Assembly: GCF_014212055.1 (NCBI RefSeq)
Contig: NZ_JACJVO010000003.1
Span: forward strand, 124,001-188,000
DNA from: Cohnella zeiphila
Lineage (GTDB): Bacteria > Bacillota > Bacilli > Paenibacillales > Paenibacillaceae
Direction: 5' to 3'
Length of the DNA stretch: 64,000 nt
The translations under genes and the position numbers were made by a program. This document shows, piece by piece, positions 16,505 to 26,887 of this stretch. Under the pieces are notes generated by a model. That model did not search any database and had not been told where the DNA came from. It saw nothing but the letters and a program-made list of their open reading frames with translations. How positions within the stretch are numbered: the first letter of the stretch is position 1; each line of letters starts with the position of its first letter.

Positions 16505-17806
16505 ATGAAGAGAAAAAGAACGAAGAGGTTCGGGATTTTGGCATTGGGGGCCGGTCTGCTGCTGCTGGCAGGATGCGGCGCGAACAATTCGGCGAACAAC
16601 GGAGCGAGCCCGTCGGCAAGCGGCGGGTCGAGTCAACCGGCGAGCAGCAGTGCGGCAAGCGGCAGCCCGTCTGCTTCGGGAGACGGCATCAAGGTCGGCA
16701 TTCTGCATTCGCTTAGCGGTACCATGGCGATCAGCGAAGTGTCGGTGCGCGATGCGGAGCTGATGGCGATCGACGAGATCAATGCCGCAGGCGGCGTGCT
16801 TGGGAAACAGATCGTGCCGGTCGTGGAGGACGGAGCCTCGGATTGGCCGACCTTCGCCGAGAAGGCGCGCAAGCTGCTGACCGACGACAAGGTCGCGACG
16901 GTGTTCGGCGGCTGGACGTCGGCCAGCCGGAAGGCGATGCTGCCGGTGTTCGAAGAGCTGAACGGCCTGCTTTGGTACCCGGTGCAGTACGAAGGCATGG
17001 AGAAGTCGCCGAACATTTTCTACACGGGCGCGACGACGAACCAGCAGATCGTGCCGGCGGTCGATTGGCTGCTGGAGAATAAAGGGAAGAAGTTCTACCT
17101 GCTCGGCTCGGATTACGTCTTCCCGAGAACCGCGAACATGATCATCAAAGCGCAGCTCAAAGCCAAGGGCGGCGAGCTGGCCGGAGAAGAATACACGCCG
17201 CTCGGCCACACGGACTTCAGCACGATTATCAGCAAGATTCAGGCCGCCAAGCCGGACGTCGTCTTCAACACGCTGAACGGGGACAGCAACGTCGCCTTCT
17301 TCAAGCAGTTGAAGGACGCGGGCATCACCAGCGACAAGCTGACGACGATGTCGGTCAGCGTCGCGGAGGAAGAGGCGCGCGGCATCGGGGCGGATGTGCT
17401 GGCGGGCCATCTGACGGCGTGGAACTACTTCCAGTCGATCGATTCGCCCGAGAACAAGAAGTTCGTGGACGCCTACAAAGCGAAGTACGGAGCGGACCGT
17501 GTCACGGACGACCCGATCGAGGCGGGCTACACGGCGGTGTACCTGTGGAAGGCAGCGGTGGAAAAAGCGGGCTCCACCGATGTGGATAAAGTGAAAGAAG
17601 CGGCCAAAGGCCTCGAATTCGACGCGCCGGAAGGCAAGGTGAAGATCGACGGCGACAACCAGCATCTGTACAAAGTGGCCCGCATCGGCGAAGCGCAGCC
17701 GGACGGACAGTTCAAGGAATTGTGGAATTCCGGCGACGCCGTGAAGCCGGATCCGTACCTCGAGACTTATGACTGGGCGGCCGGGCTGAGCGGCGGCAAC
17801 GGGTAA
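16505..17806 (+). CDS. urtA: Urea ABC transporter substrate-binding lipoprotein UrtA
   Basis: The 433-residue protein starts with a lipoprotein signal ([11 protein letters not shown]) and a Ser/Ala/Gly linker. It then has the branched-chain-amino-acid-type periplasmic binding fold with UrtA hallmarks: [56 protein letters not shown] and YVFPRTAN. It binds urea at the outer membrane face and delivers it to UrtBC. The ATG at 16505 follows CGGAGGGA at 16488-16495. It heads a 10-kb block that runs through urease. A hairpin follows its stop, which would allow more binding protein than permease to be made. Confidence 0.95.
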   Translation: MKRKRTKRFGILALGAGLLLLAGCGANNSANNGASPSASGGSSQPASSSAASGSPSASGDGIKVGILHSLSGTMAISEVSVRDAELMAIDEINAAGGVLGKQIVPVVEDGASDWPTFAEKARKLLTDDKVATVFGGWTSASRKAMLPVFEELNGLLWYPVQYEGMEKSPNIFYTGATTNQQIVPAVDWLLENKGKKFYLLGSDYVFPRTANMIIKAQLKAKGGELAGEEYTPLGHTDFSTIISKIQAAKPDVVFNTLNGDSNVAFFKQLKDAGITSDKLTTMSVSVAEEEARGIGADVLAGHLTAWNYFQSIDSPENKKFVDAYKAKYGADRVTDDPIEAGYTAVYLWKAAVEKAGSTDVDKVKEAAKGLEFDAPEGKVKIDGDNQHLYKVARIGEAQPDGQFKELWNSGDAVKPDPYLETYDWAAGLSGGNG

Positions 17807-17842
17807 CCTCGCCTCGCGGTATTGCCGCGGGCAAGGGCGCGC

Positions 17843-17865
17843 GAGGCGGGAGATCTTCCCGCCTC
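17843..17865 (+). promoter_or_regulatory. Intercistronic stem-loop between urtA and urtB
   Basis: GAGGCGGG (17843-17850) pairs with CCCGCCTC (17858-17865) over a 7-nt loop, with no T-run after it. Such hairpins often protect the upstream mRNA of a binding-protein gene; that role is inferred here. Confidence 0.5.
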
Positions 17866-17901
17866 CCGCCGTCTATTTGAGAAGAAAAGGAGGCGTCCCT
17901 G

Positions 17902-18804
17902 ATGTCGGTCTGGCTCGTACAGATGTTCAATTCCTTGAGCGTAAGCTCGATCCTGCTGCTCATCGCGCTGGGGCTCGCCATTACGTTCGGCCTCATGAAC
18001 GTCATCAACATGGCGCACGGCGAATTGATCATGATCGGCGCCTACACCGCCTACGTCATGCAGAACCTGTTCGCGGACTATTTACCCGCTTCGTGGTTCG
18101 GCGCGTATTTCGCGGTCGCCATTCCCGCCGCGTTCTGCGTGTCGTTCCTGGTCGGGCTGGCGCTCGAAGCGGGGCTGATCCGGTTCCTGTACGGCCGGCC
18201 GCTCGACAGCCTGCTGGCGACGTGGGGCGTCGGCATGGTGCTGCAGCAGCTGGCCCGCACGATCTTCGGGGCGCCGAACGTCGGCGTCAAAAGCCCGGAG
18301 TGGCTGAACGGCGGTCTCTCGCTCGGCGGAAGCGTGCTGCCGTACAAACGGCTTTTTATCATCGGGCTCGTGATCGTGACGCTGATTGCGATGTACCTGT
18401 ACATCTACCGCAGCGCCGCGGGACGGAGAATGCGCGCCGTCATGCAGAACCGCCAGATGGCGGCGTGTCTGGGCATCTCGACGCGTCGGGTGGACGCGAT
18501 GACGTTCGCCATCGGCTCGGGCATCGCGGGCGTCGCCGGCTGCGCGCTCTCGCTGATCGGACCGATCGGTCCGTCGCTCGGAACCTATTATATCGTGGAC
18601 GCTTTCATGGTGGTCGTTCTGGGCGGCGTCGGCAAGCTGCTCGGCACCGTAGCGGGAGCCCTCGGAATGGGCGTGTTCAACACGTATTTCGAATTCTGGA
18701 CGAACGCTTCGCTCGGCAAGGTGCTCGTATTCGCCTGCATCGTGGCTTTCCTGCAATGGAAGCCGCAGGGGCTGGTGGCCATGCGCACGCGAAGCCTTGA
18801 CTAA
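17902..18804 (+). CDS. urtB: Urea ABC transporter permease UrtB
   Basis: The 300-residue permease of the LivH type has about eight hydrophobic segments and the motif [20 protein letters not shown] near residue 32. The cytoplasmic ATPase-contact region includes [22 protein letters not shown] near residue 180. Together with UrtC it forms the urea channel. AAAAGGAGG lies 8 bp before the ATG. It is separated from urtA by a 95-bp gap with a stem-loop and from urtC by 12 bp. Confidence 0.93.
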   Translation: MSVWLVQMFNSLSVSSILLLIALGLAITFGLMNVINMAHGELIMIGAYTAYVMQNLFADYLPASWFGAYFAVAIPAAFCVSFLVGLALEAGLIRFLYGRPLDSLLATWGVGMVLQQLARTIFGAPNVGVKSPEWLNGGLSLGGSVLPYKRLFIIGLVIVTLIAMYLYIYRSAAGRRMRAVMQNRQMAACLGISTRRVDAMTFAIGSGIAGVAGCALSLIGPIGPSLGTYYIVDAFMVVVLGGVGKLLGTVAGALGMGVFNTYFEFWTNASLGKVLVFACIVAFLQWKPQGLVAMRTRSLD

Positions 18805-18816
18805 GGGGGGAAGACG

Positions 18817-19926
18817 ATGCTGCTCAAGAACGCAACCGTTCGGCGGAAGATCGTCATCACGCTCGCGTACGCGGCTGTCGTGGCTTTGCTGGCGTGCGCT
18901 CCGATGTTCCTCTCGGATTTCCGGCTGAACCTGCTCGGCAAGTTTCTGGCTTACGGCGTCGTGGCTCTCGGACTGGACCTGATCTGGGGCTATACGGGCA
19001 TTCTGAGTCTCGGCCACGGGATCTTCTTCGGCATCGGCGCTTATTGCATGGCGATGTACTTGAAGCTGGAAGCGACCGGGGCAGGCCGCCTTCCGGATTT
19101 CATGCAATGGAGCGGCGTGACGAGCCTCCCGTGGTTCTGGGAGCCGTTCCGCTTTTTCGGCGTCGCGCTGCTCCTGTCCGTCCTGCTGCCGATGCTGCTC
19201 GCGCTTCTGCTCGGCTTCTTCACCTTCCGCAACCGGATTCGCGGCGTCTACTTCACGATTCTAACCCAGGCGCTGGTGCTGATCGTCGTGACGCTGATGA
19301 TCGGACAGCAGGCATACACGGGCGGCACGAACGGCATTACCGGCTTCCGTCACGTCCTCGGCTTCTCGCTGGCGTCTCCGTCGGTCAAGAACGGGCTGTA
19401 TTACATTTCCGCGGCGGCGCTTGTCGGCAGCTTCCTGCTGTGCCGCCGGCTCGTGCGCGGACCGTTCGGCAAAGTGCTGCAAGCGGTGAGGGACGGACAG
19501 AACCGGCTGCGATTTCTCGGCTACGATCCGGCGAAGTATCAGATGTTCGTCTTCACAGTGTCGGCAGGCTTGGCCGGTCTGGCCGGCGTCCTGTTCGTGC
19601 TTCAGGTCGGCATCATCTCTCCGTCGATGATGGATATCGTGCCCTCTATTGAAATGGTGCTCTGGGTGGCGATCGGCGGCCGGGGCTCGCTGATCGGCGC
19701 TGCGGCCGGCGCCCTGCTCATCAATGCCTCCAAGAGCGGACTCAGCGAGACGTATCCGGACTTCTGGACTTTTTTGCTGGGCGGCTTGTTCATCGTGGTG
19801 GTCGTGTTCCTGCCGAAAGGGCTGTTCGGCTTGCTCGCCCGGTTGGGCGCGCGAATGAAAGGGGGGCTGGGCGATGCCATGGCCGGCGGAAGAGGTCGTG
19901 CTGTCGTTGGAGAAGATCACCGTTGA
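18817..19926 (+). CDS. urtC: Urea ABC transporter permease UrtC
   Basis: This 369-residue LivM-type permease carries IWGYTGILSLGHGIFFGIGAYCMAMYLKLE near residue 55 (core LSLGHG), the TGGTNGITGF loop and VAIGGRGSLIGAAAGA. It pairs with UrtB. AAGGGGGGAAG precedes the ATG. Its last 53 bp overlap the start of urtD in another frame, so the two are coupled. Confidence 0.93.
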   Translation: MLLKNATVRRKIVITLAYAAVVALLACAPMFLSDFRLNLLGKFLAYGVVALGLDLIWGYTGILSLGHGIFFGIGAYCMAMYLKLEATGAGRLPDFMQWSGVTSLPWFWEPFRFFGVALLLSVLLPMLLALLLGFFTFRNRIRGVYFTILTQALVLIVVTLMIGQQAYTGGTNGITGFRHVLGFSLASPSVKNGLYYISAAALVGSFLLCRRLVRGPFGKVLQAVRDGQNRLRFLGYDPAKYQMFVFTVSAGLAGLAGVLFVLQVGIISPSMMDIVPSIEMVLWVAIGGRGSLIGAAAGALLINASKSGLSETYPDFWTFLLGGLFIVVVVFLPKGLFGLLARLGARMKGGLGDAMAGGRGRAVVGEDHR

Positions 19927-20659
19927 GTTCGACGGCTTCAGAGCGGTGAACGGGATGGACTTGTCACTGCGCAAGAACGAGGTGCACTTCCTGATCGGCC
20001 CGAACGGGGCGGGCAAGACGACGATGCTGGACGTCATGTGCGGCAAGGCGAGGCCGGCTTCGGGCCGTATTCTGTTCCGGGACCGGATCGACCTGTCGAA
20101 GAAGAAAGAGCATCAGATCGCCCAGCTCGGCATCGGCCGCAAATTCCAGGCTCCTTCGATCTTCTCGGAGCTGACGGTCGAGGAGAACCTGGCGCTGTCG
20201 CTGCAAAAGAAGAAGGGCGTGTTCAGCGTCCTGTTCGCCCGGCGCAAGGAGGAGGACGCGAGGGCGATCGAACGGATGCTGAGCACGATCGGCCTTGGAG
20301 AGGTATCCGGCCGGCGCGCCGGGGGACTCTCTCACGGGCAGAAGCAGTGGCTGGAGATCGGCATGCTGCTTATTCAGGAACCGGCGGTCGTGCTGCTTGA
20401 CGAACCGGTGGCGGGAATGACCGACGCGGAGACGGAAAAGACCGGGGAGCTGCTGCGCCGCATTTCCGTGGATCGATGCGTGCTCGTCGTCGAGCACGAC
20501 ATGGAGTTCGTCCGGCAGTTCGCCGGCAAAGTGACGATCATGCACGAAGGCAAGCTGCTGATGGAAGGAACGATGGACGAAGTGCAGGCGGACGCCCGCG
20601 TCGCCGAAGTCTACTTGGGCAAGAGGAGGGATGCGGATGTTGTCGGTGCGCCGGCTTGA
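19874..20659 (+). CDS. urtD: Urea ABC transporter ATP-binding protein UrtD
   Basis: The 261-residue ATPase has Walker A GPNGAGKTT near residue 38, the signature LSHGQKQW near 153, Walker B VVLLDEPVAGM and the switch His in VVEHDMEF. The LSHGQKQW variant is typical of UrtD. It forms the ATPase pair with UrtE on the inner membrane face. The start overlaps urtC, and its end overlaps the start of urtE by 23 bp. Confidence 0.93.
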   Translation: MPWPAEEVVLSLEKITVEFDGFRAVNGMDLSLRKNEVHFLIGPNGAGKTTMLDVMCGKARPASGRILFRDRIDLSKKKEHQIAQLGIGRKFQAPSIFSELTVEENLALSLQKKKGVFSVLFARRKEEDARAIERMLSTIGLGEVSGRRAGGLSHGQKQWLEIGMLLIQEPAVVLLDEPVAGMTDAETEKTGELLRRISVDRCVLVVEHDMEFVRQFAGKVTIMHEGKLLMEGTMDEVQADARVAEVYLGKRRDADVVGAPA

Positions 20660-21335
20660 GTCGGGCTACGGGGAGAGCGTCGTCGTCCGGGACGTCAGCC
20701 TGGAAGTGCGGCCGGGGCAGGTCGTCTGCCTGATGGGACGCAACGGCGTCGGCAAAACGACGCTGTTGAAGACGATCATGGGCGCCTTGAAAGCGCGAGG
20801 CGGCTCCATCCGCTTCGGGGAGGCCGAGCTGACCCGCAAGGCGCCGGGCGCCCGCGCGGCCGCCGGCATCGGTTATGTGCCGCAAGGGCGGGAGATCTTC
20901 CCTCAGCTCAGCGTGTATGAGAATTTGCTGCTCGGCCTGGAAGCCGGCCGGGAGAGCCGCAAGCGCGGCATCCCGGAGGCGGCGCTGGAGAAATTTCCGG
21001 TGCTGAGGACGATGTACCGGCGCAAGGGCGGAGACCTGAGCGGCGGCCAGCAGCAGCAGCTCGCCTTCGCGCGGGCGCTGGCCGCGGAGCCCAAGCTGCT
21101 GCTGCTGGATGAGCCGACCGAGGGCATTCAGCCTTCGATCGTCCAGGAGATTCGGGACGTCATCGTGAACATCAAGCAGGATGGGAGCACGGCCATTCTG
21201 CTGGTCGAGCAAAGTTTGGAGTTCGTGCGCAGCGTGGCCGACTACGTCTATGTCATCGACAAGGGAACGGTCGTCGCCGCGGGAGCGTTCGAGGAATTGG
21301 ACGAATCCGAGCTGCATCGGCACTTGGCCGTATGA
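20637..21335 (+). CDS. urtE: Urea ABC transporter ATP-binding protein UrtE
   Basis: The 232-residue ATPase has Walker [10 protein letters not shown] near residue 35, [19 protein letters not shown], the signature LSGGQQQQ and Walker [15 protein letters not shown], all as in UrtE. An ATG at 20631 is in frame but touches the GAGGAGGG binding site. The ATG at 20637 has better spacing and I prefer it. It is the last transporter gene, 40 bp before ureA. Confidence 0.92.
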   Translation: MLSVRRLESGYGESVVVRDVSLEVRPGQVVCLMGRNGVGKTTLLKTIMGALKARGGSIRFGEAELTRKAPGARAAAGIGYVPQGREIFPQLSVYENLLLGLEAGRESRKRGIPEAALEKFPVLRTMYRRKGGDLSGGQQQQLAFARALAAEPKLLLLDEPTEGIQPSIVQEIRDVIVNIKQDGSTAILLVEQSLEFVRSVADYVYVIDKGTVVAAGAFEELDESELHRHLAV

Positions 21336-21375
21336 CGGCCGATCGGCATTCCGGAATACGGTTGGAGGGGATCGC

Positions 21376-21678
21376 ATGAAGCTGTCAGCGCGGGAGCAGG
21401 AGAAGCTGCTCGTCGTCGTCGCGGCGGATCTGGCCGGGCGCCGCAGGGCGCGGGGATTGAAGCTGAACTACCCCGAAGCCGTGGCGCTCATTACTTACGA
21501 GATCATGGAAGGAGCCCGCGACGGCCGGACGGTGGCGGAGCTGATGGACGCGGGTACCCGCATTCTGTCCCGGGAGGACGTCATGGAGGGCGTGCCGGAG
21601 ATGATCGCGGATATTCAGGTGGAGGCGACTTTTCCGGATGGGACGAAGCTGGTCACGGTTCACCATCCGATTCGATAA
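21376..21678 (+). CDS. ureA: Urease gamma subunit
   Basis: The 100-residue protein is full length for UreA. It begins [19 protein letters not shown] and contains [21 protein letters not shown] and the C-terminal [18 protein letters not shown]. With UreB and UreC it forms the (abc)3 urease that hydrolyses urea to ammonia and carbamate in the cytoplasm. GGAGGGG lies before the ATG. It is separated from ureB by 24 bp. Confidence 0.97.
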   Translation: MKLSAREQEKLLVVVAADLAGRRRARGLKLNYPEAVALITYEIMEGARDGRTVAELMDAGTRILSREDVMEGVPEMIADIQVEATFPDGTKLVTVHHPIR

Positions 21679-21702
21679 ACGTCCGGAGAGGAGAGATGGG
21701 CG

Positions 21703-22017
21703 ATGATACCCGGCGAATGGAAGCTGCGGGAGGAAGACATCGAGTGCAACGCGGGGCGGCGGACTTGCGGCTTGGCGGTGCTGAATACGGGAGACCGGCC
21801 GGTGCAGGTCGGCTCGCACTTCCACTTCTATGAAGTGAACGAGGCGCTGCGCTTCGATCGCGAGGCGGCTAGAGGCATGAGGCTGAACGTTCCCGCGGGC
21901 AGCGCCGTCCGGTTCGAGCCTGGCGACGCGCGGACGGTCGAGCTGGTGGCGTTGGGAGGCAAGCGGGAAGTGTACGGTCTGAATCGGAAAACTAACGGGT
22001 ACGCCGGCGGGGAGTGA
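21703..22017 (+). CDS. ureB: Urease beta subunit
   Basis: The 104-residue protein has the UreB landmarks: MIPGEWKL at the N-terminus, [21 protein letters not shown] near residue 28, [20 protein letters not shown], and [14 protein letters not shown]. It is structural and packs against UreC. The stop overlaps or abuts the ureC start region. Confidence 0.97.
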   Translation: MIPGEWKLREEDIECNAGRRTCGLAVLNTGDRPVQVGSHFHFYEVNEALRFDREAARGMRLNVPAGSAVRFEPGDARTVELVALGGKREVYGLNRKTNGYAGGE

Positions 22018-22022
22018 GCGCA

Positions 22023-23735
22023 TTGGCTTTACGCATGACGAGGCGGCAGTATGCCGACATGTTCGGCCCGACGACGGGCGATCGCGTCCGGCTCGCGGAT
22101 ACCGGGCTGTTCCTGCGAATCGAACGGGATGAGACGGTCTACGGGGACGAGGTCAAATTCGGAGGCGGAAAAGTGATCCGCGACGGCATGGGCCAGCATC
22201 CGCACCTGACCCGCGAAGAGGGCGCGATGGACCTGGTGCTGACGAACGCGATCATCTTGGACTACACGGGCATTTACAAAGCGGATATCGGCGTGCGGGA
22301 CGGCCGGATCGCCGCCATCGGCAAGGCCGGCAATCCGCTGCTCATGGACGGCGTCACGATCGGCATCGGCGCTTCGACGGAGATTATCGCCGCCGAGGGG
22401 ATGATCGTGACGGCCGGCGGCATCGACGCCCACATCCACTTTATCTGCCCGCAGCAGATCGAGGCGGCGATCTCTTCGGGCGTGACGACGATGATCGGAG
22501 GCGGCACGGGCCCGGCGACGGGAACGAACGCCACGACCTGCACGCCGGGAGAATGGAATATGCACCGGATGCTGGAGGCGGCCGAAGCGTTCCCGGTCAA
22601 CCTGGGCTTTCTCGGCAAAGGCAACTGCTCGGCGGAGGAGCCGCTGATCGAGCAGATCCGGGCCGGCGCGATCGGGCTGAAGCTGCACGAGGATTGGGGA
22701 ACGACGGCGTCCGCCATCGATACGTGCCTCAGGGTGGCGGACGCGTACGACGTGCAGGTGGCCATTCACACGGACACCTTGAACGAGGGCGGATTCGTGG
22801 AGGAGACGCTGAAGGCGATCGGCGGCCGGGTCATTCATACGTACCATACGGAAGGAGCGGGCGGCGGACACGCTCCCGACATCATGAAGGTGGCCAGCCA
22901 TCCGAACGTGCTGCCCTCGTCTACCAATCCGACGCGGCCCTATACGGTCAATACGATAGACGAGCATCTGGACATGCTGATGGTCTGCCATCATCTGGAC
23001 GCGAGCGTGCCGGAGGACATCGCCTTCGCGGACTCCCGCATCCGGAAGGAGACGATCGCGGCGGAGGATATTTTGCACGACCTGGGCGTCTTCAGCATGA
23101 TCAGCTCGGATTCGCAGGCGATGGGCCGCGTGGGCGAAGTGATTCTCCGGACTTGGCAGACGGCGGACAAGATGAAGAAGCAGCGGGGGCCGCTGACGGA
23201 GGACGATGAAGAAGCGGACAACTTCCGCATCAAGCGGTACGTGGCCAAATATACGATCAATCCGGCCATCACGCACGGCATCGACGCCTACGTCGGTTCC
23301 GTCGAAGTCGGGAAGGCGGCGGATCTGGTCGTGTGGGACCCGGCTTTTTTCGGCGTCCGGCCGGAACTGATCCTGAAGGGCGGCATGATCGCGCACAGCC
23401 TGATGGGCGATCCGAACGCGTCCATTCCGACGCCGCAGCCGGCGCTCTACCGGCCGATGTTCGGCTCGTTCGGGAAGGCGCGGCATGCGACATCGTTTAC
23501 CTTCGTGTCCCAAGCGGCCTTGGACGCCGGAATCGGCGGAAAGCTGGGCCTCTCGAAGACGCTGCTTCCCGTCAAAGGCGTTCGGACGCTGACGAAGGCG
23601 AGCATGAAATGGAACGGGGAGACGCCGGCGATCGGGGTCGATCCGCAGACGTACGAGGTGACGGTGGACGGGGAGCCGATCTCCTGCGAGCCGGTTGACG
23701 TCGTTCCGATGGCGCAGCGGTATTTTCTATTCTAA
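22023..23735 (+). CDS. ureC: Urease alpha (catalytic) subunit
   Basis: This ~570-residue subunit carries the binickel site. Visible elements are the His pair in [14 protein letters not shown], the carbamylated Lys in [10 protein letters not shown], the next His ligands in [13 protein letters not shown] and [15 protein letters not shown], and the active-site flap His in [20 protein letters not shown]. All look intact. The TTG at 22023 is preferred because GGCGGGGAG (22006-22014) is spaced eight bases before it. A GTG at 22014 and an ATG at 22035 are alternatives. It is central to the operon and needs UreDEFG for nickel loading. Confidence 0.96.
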   Translation: MALRMTRRQYADMFGPTTGDRVRLADTGLFLRIERDETVYGDEVKFGGGKVIRDGMGQHPHLTREEGAMDLVLTNAIILDYTGIYKADIGVRDGRIAAIGKAGNPLLMDGVTIGIGASTEIIAAEGMIVTAGGIDAHIHFICPQQIEAAISSGVTTMIGGGTGPATGTNATTCTPGEWNMHRMLEAAEAFPVNLGFLGKGNCSAEEPLIEQIRAGAIGLKLHEDWGTTASAIDTCLRVADAYDVQVAIHTDTLNEGGFVEETLKAIGGRVIHTYHTEGAGGGHAPDIMKVASHPNVLPSSTNPTRPYTVNTIDEHLDMLMVCHHLDASVPEDIAFADSRIRKETIAAEDILHDLGVFSMISSDSQAMGRVGEVILRTWQTADKMKKQRGPLTEDDEEADNFRIKRYVAKYTINPAITHGIDAYVGSVEVGKAADLVVWDPAFFGVRPELILKGGMIAHSLMGDPNASIPTPQPALYRPMFGSFGKARHATSFTFVSQAALDAGIGGKLGLSKTLLPVKGVRTLTKASMKWNGETPAIGVDPQTYEVTVDGEPISCEPVDVVPMAQRYFLF

Positions 23736-23748
23736 AGGAGGAAACGGG

Positions 23749-24324
23749 ATGATCATTGAACGGATCGTCGGCAATACGGAGAAAACGGAGCTTGGTTCGA
23801 AGCGGATCGAGATCGTATATATGCGCAGCGACGATCTGGTCAAGCGAGTTCAGCGCGTCGAGACGGACCGCGGGACGCAGCTCGGCATCCGCCTGAGCGA
23901 GCCCAAAGATTTGTGCGACGGGGACATCCTGTTCGCGGATGAAGGAAGGGCCGTCGTTCTGCGCGTGCTGCCGGATCTATTGATCGTCATTCGCCCGCGG
24001 TCGACCGGCCAGATGGGCTTTATCGCGCATCAGATCGGCAATCGGCACGTGCCGGCCCAATTCGAAGGGGATACGATGCTGGTGCAGTACGACCGGCTGC
24101 TGACGGAGCTGCTGGAGCAGCACGAGGTGCCTTTTATCGTGGAGGAGAGAGCGGTGCGTCAGGCGTTCCGCCATATCGGGCACAGCCACGACCATGCGCC
24201 GGGGCATTCCGTCCGTTTTTCGCCGGACGACGGTTACGCGCGCGGTCATGAGCATCCCCATTCTCATTCCCATTCCCATGAACATTCGCCAGACCGCAGC
24301 CACGCCCATTCGCACGGGAGCTAG
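23749..24324 (+). CDS. ureE: Urease accessory protein UreE (nickel metallochaperone)
   Basis: The 191-residue protein has the UreE core (RVETDRGTQLGIRL near residue 38, GFIAHQIGNRHVPAQFEGD near 95 with the conserved metal-binding His). An unusually long His-rich tail (HSHDHAPGHS, then repeated HSHSHSH and HAHSH) should bind several Ni2+ ions. It hands nickel to UreG. AAAGGAGG precedes the ATG at 23749. ureF follows after 1 bp. Confidence 0.95.
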   Translation: MIIERIVGNTEKTELGSKRIEIVYMRSDDLVKRVQRVETDRGTQLGIRLSEPKDLCDGDILFADEGRAVVLRVLPDLLIVIRPRSTGQMGFIAHQIGNRHVPAQFEGDTMLVQYDRLLTELLEQHEVPFIVEERAVRQAFRHIGHSHDHAPGHSVRFSPDDGYARGHEHPHSHSHSHEHSPDRSHAHSHGS

Positions 24325-24325
24325 G

Positions 24326-25012
24326 ATGGACGAAGCCCGGTACTTGCTGCTTCAACTGTGCGACAGCGGGTTTCCTTCCGGCGCGTTCTCGCATTCCTTC
24401 GGCTTCGAGACGTACCTTCACGAAGGAACGATAACCGACGCTTCGTCTTTTCGGCGATGGCTGGAAGCTTATTTTCTCAAGCAGTGGGTCTACAACGACG
24501 GGTTCGCCGTCAGGCTGGCATACGAAGCGCTGGAACGGGGCGACCCGGAAGCGGTGTGGGCGCTCGACCGCCGGCTCACGCTGCAGACCGTTCCGCGCGA
24601 ACAGCGTCTCGCCGGCATCCGCATGGGGCGCCGCATGCTGGAGCTCGTACAGGAGCTTCTGGACGGGGAGCTGCTCGGCCGGTACAGGGAGCGGATCGCG
24701 GGCAAAAAGGCGTTCGGCCAGGTTCCGGTGCTGTTCGCATTGATCTGCGTTAGGTGCCAGGTTCCGCTGCGAGATGCGCTGCGGCATACGGCTTACGCCG
24801 CCGCGGTATCGCTCGTGCAGAACGGAGTGCGCGCGATTCCGCTGGGCCAGACCGACGGGCAGCGGCTGCTGTTCGGCCTGAATCCGGTCATGGCCGAAGC
24901 GGCCGGCATCGTTGAGACTTTGCCGCCCGAAGACTTCGGGATCAGCCCGCCTGGACTGGAGCTGGCGTCCATTCGACATGAGCGTCTCGACGGAAGAATG
25001 TTTATGTCTTAG
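24326..25012 (+). CDS. ureF: Urease accessory protein UreF
   Basis: The 228-residue protein has QLCDSGFPSGAFSHSFGFETYL near residue 10 (core FPSGAFSHSFG), the family signature. A late GQTDGQRLLFGLNPVMAEA stretch follows. It forms the UreD-UreF-UreG activation complex with apo-urease. The ATG at 24326 is just after the ureE stop. It is followed, unusually, by a 215-bp gap with two hairpins before ureG. Confidence 0.93.
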   Translation: MDEARYLLLQLCDSGFPSGAFSHSFGFETYLHEGTITDASSFRRWLEAYFLKQWVYNDGFAVRLAYEALERGDPEAVWALDRRLTLQTVPREQRLAGIRMGRRMLELVQELLDGELLGRYRERIAGKKAFGQVPVLFALICVRCQVPLRDALRHTAYAAAVSLVQNGVRAIPLGQTDGQRLLFGLNPVMAEAAGIVETLPPEDFGISPPGLELASIRHERLDGRMFMS

Positions 25013-25019
25013 AAAAGCG

Positions 25020-25095
25020 AAGTAGGCGGGTAGACAGCCTACATGAGCGAAAGTTCGGCGGAACGTGACAAAGTAGGCGGTTATACCGCCTACTT
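25020..25095. repeat. Two related hairpins in the ureF-ureG gap, 51 bp apart
   Basis: AAGTAGGCGGT-TAT-ACCGCCTACTT (25071-25095) is a perfect palindrome. A degenerate copy (AAGTAGGCGGGTAGACAGCCTAC) begins at 25020, 51 bp earlier. The rest of the 25013-25227 gap holds no gene. These could modulate expression of ureG and ureD or be a small mobile repeat. Confidence 0.7.
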
Positions 25096-25227
25096 GGGAA
25101 TTGAAGCGTTAGAGGCAGCAAAATGCCAATGTGGTGGGATTTTGGAGGATGAGACGGGGAACCGTGTTGTCGGGCAGCTCTTCTCCGTTTATTTCGCCGA
25201 ATTTTAAAGCATAAGGGGGAGAACGGA

Positions 25228-25848
25228 ATGAGGCCGATTCGAATCGGGATTGGCGGACCGGTCGGCGCCGGCAAGACGATGCTGCTGGAGCGTCTGACGC
25301 GAAGGCTGAACGGCGAGCTCGGCATGGCCGTCATCACCAATGACATCTATACGAAGGAAGACGCGAAATTCATGGTGCGGAACGGGGTGCTTCCCGCGGA
25401 CCGAATTATCGGCGTCGAGACCGGAGGGTGCCCGCATACGGCCATTCGCGAGGATGCCTCCATGAATTTTGCGGCCGTTCAGGAGCTGGAAGACCGCTTC
25501 TCCGATCTGGAGCTGATCTTCATCGAGAGCGGCGGCGACAACCTTTCGGCGACCTTCTCTCCGGAGTTGGCCGATTTCTCGATCTACGTGATCGACGTGG
25601 CCCAAGGCGAGAAAATCCCCCGCAAAGGGGGCCAAGGGATGATCAAATCGGATCTGCTGGTGATCAACAAAATCGATCTGGCGCCGTATGTGGGAGCCAG
25701 TCTGGAAGTGATGCGGCGGGAAGCGGACGAAGCCCGATCGCGCCGGCCCGTAATCATGACCAATCTGAAGATCGATCAAGGGCTGGAGGAAGTTGTGGCT
25801 TGGCTCCGCAGCGAGGTGCTGCTGGAAGGGCTGCAGCCGCATGGCTGA
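25228..25848 (+). CDS. ureG: Urease accessory GTPase UreG
   Basis: The 206-residue SIMIBI GTPase has P-loop GPVGAGKT near residue 12, [16 protein letters not shown] (the Cys-Pro-His nickel site) near 65-80, [15 protein letters not shown] and the guanine-specificity motif [11 protein letters not shown]. It couples GTP hydrolysis to nickel delivery to urease. GGGGGAGAA precedes the ATG. Its stop overlaps ureD by 8 bp. Confidence 0.96.
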   Translation: MRPIRIGIGGPVGAGKTMLLERLTRRLNGELGMAVITNDIYTKEDAKFMVRNGVLPADRIIGVETGGCPHTAIREDASMNFAAVQELEDRFSDLELIFIESGGDNLSATFSPELADFSIYVIDVAQGEKIPRKGGQGMIKSDLLVINKIDLAPYVGASLEVMRREADEARSRRPVIMTNLKIDQGLEEVVAWLRSEVLLEGLQPHG

Positions 25849-26821
25849 CGGTTTCGCGGGCCTTGGACGGGCGATCGGCGAACGTGCGGGTTACGGTTTC
25901 GTTGGCGACGCTGGCCACGAGGGGAACAACCATGAGAGGAACCGTCACGAGAGCGGCAGATATACAGCCGTAAATCTTCCGAGCGTTGGCCGTGAGGGTC
26001 TCGCATACACCGGCTATCTCCGGCTCTCATTGGAGTATCGGAACCGGGAGACGGTCGTCGGCGGGAGCTACGCTTCGGGAGCGTTCAAGATTTCCCGCCC
26101 GTTGAAGGCGGATCTATCCGGCCAAAAGCTCCTGTACCTGATGAACCCGGGCGGCGGGTACGTGGACGGGGACCGCTACCGGATGGAAGTGGCGCTGGGG
26201 GCCGGGGCCGAGCTTGCGTTGACGACCCAATCCGCGACTAAGGTGTACCGGACGCCCAAAGGACGAGTGTGCTCGGACACCGATATCCGCTTGGCGGACG
26301 GGGCGCTGCTCGAGCTGCTGCCCGATCCGGTCATCGCGTATGAGGACGCCGTCTATTTTCAGCAAACGACAATCCGGATGGAGGCAGGCGCATGCCTGAT
26401 TCTGGCGGACGCCTGGACGCCGGGCTGGAGTCCTTCCGGCCGGTCCTTCCGATACCGGCGAATCGACTCGCTGACCGAGCTGTATGTCGGAGAGGAATTG
26501 CAGCTGGTCGACCGGCTCTGCCTGAGACCTGACGGAGAGATGGCGGAAATCGGGGAACTGGAGGGCTATACCCATTACGGCTCCCTTCTAGTCGTTCACC
26601 AAAAGGGAACGCAGGAGGCGGTAGACGAATTGTACGAGGGGCTTCGGAATGCAGTTCCCGCTGAGGGGATTCGGTTCGGGCTGACCTCTCTTGCCTTGCC
26701 TGGTTTCATCCTGCGGATCATGGCCCGCAGCACCGAAGATTTGCAGCGGCTGACCGCCATCTGCCACGATGAGGTCAGGAAGCGCTGGCTCGGCAAGCCG
26801 CCGCTTCGCATTCGGAAGTAG
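25841..26821 (+). CDS. ureD: Urease accessory protein UreD (UreH)
   Basis: The 326-residue protein has the UreD motifs [51 protein letters not shown] and [16 protein letters not shown]. It is the scaffold that holds UreF and UreG on apo-urease. The ATG at 25841 inside the ureG end follows CTGGAAGGG. The first ~45 residues look poorly conserved, so the real start could be slightly downstream. It is the last gene of the urea block. Confidence 0.92.
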   Translation: MADGFAGLGRAIGERAGYGFVGDAGHEGNNHERNRHESGRYTAVNLPSVGREGLAYTGYLRLSLEYRNRETVVGGSYASGAFKISRPLKADLSGQKLLYLMNPGGGYVDGDRYRMEVALGAGAELALTTQSATKVYRTPKGRVCSDTDIRLADGALLELLPDPVIAYEDAVYFQQTTIRMEAGACLILADAWTPGWSPSGRSFRYRRIDSLTELYVGEELQLVDRLCLRPDGEMAEIGELEGYTHYGSLLVVHQKGTQEAVDELYEGLRNAVPAEGIRFGLTSLALPGFILRIMARSTEDLQRLTAICHDEVRKRWLGKPPLRIRK

Positions 26822-26838
26822 AGCCGCCGTTATCGGGA

Positions 26839-26875
26839 AAAGAGCGCTCAATTCCCGTGGGAATCGAGCGCTCTT
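26839..26875. terminator. Terminator-like hairpin between ureD and the aldo/keto reductase
   Basis: AAGAGCGCTC pairs with GAGCGCTCTT and an inner ATTCCC pairs with GGGAAT. On the minus strand the stem is followed by TTTT, so it would best end transcripts coming from the right. It can also stop the urease operon. Confidence 0.65.
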
Positions 26876-26887
26876 GAGAGACGGATC

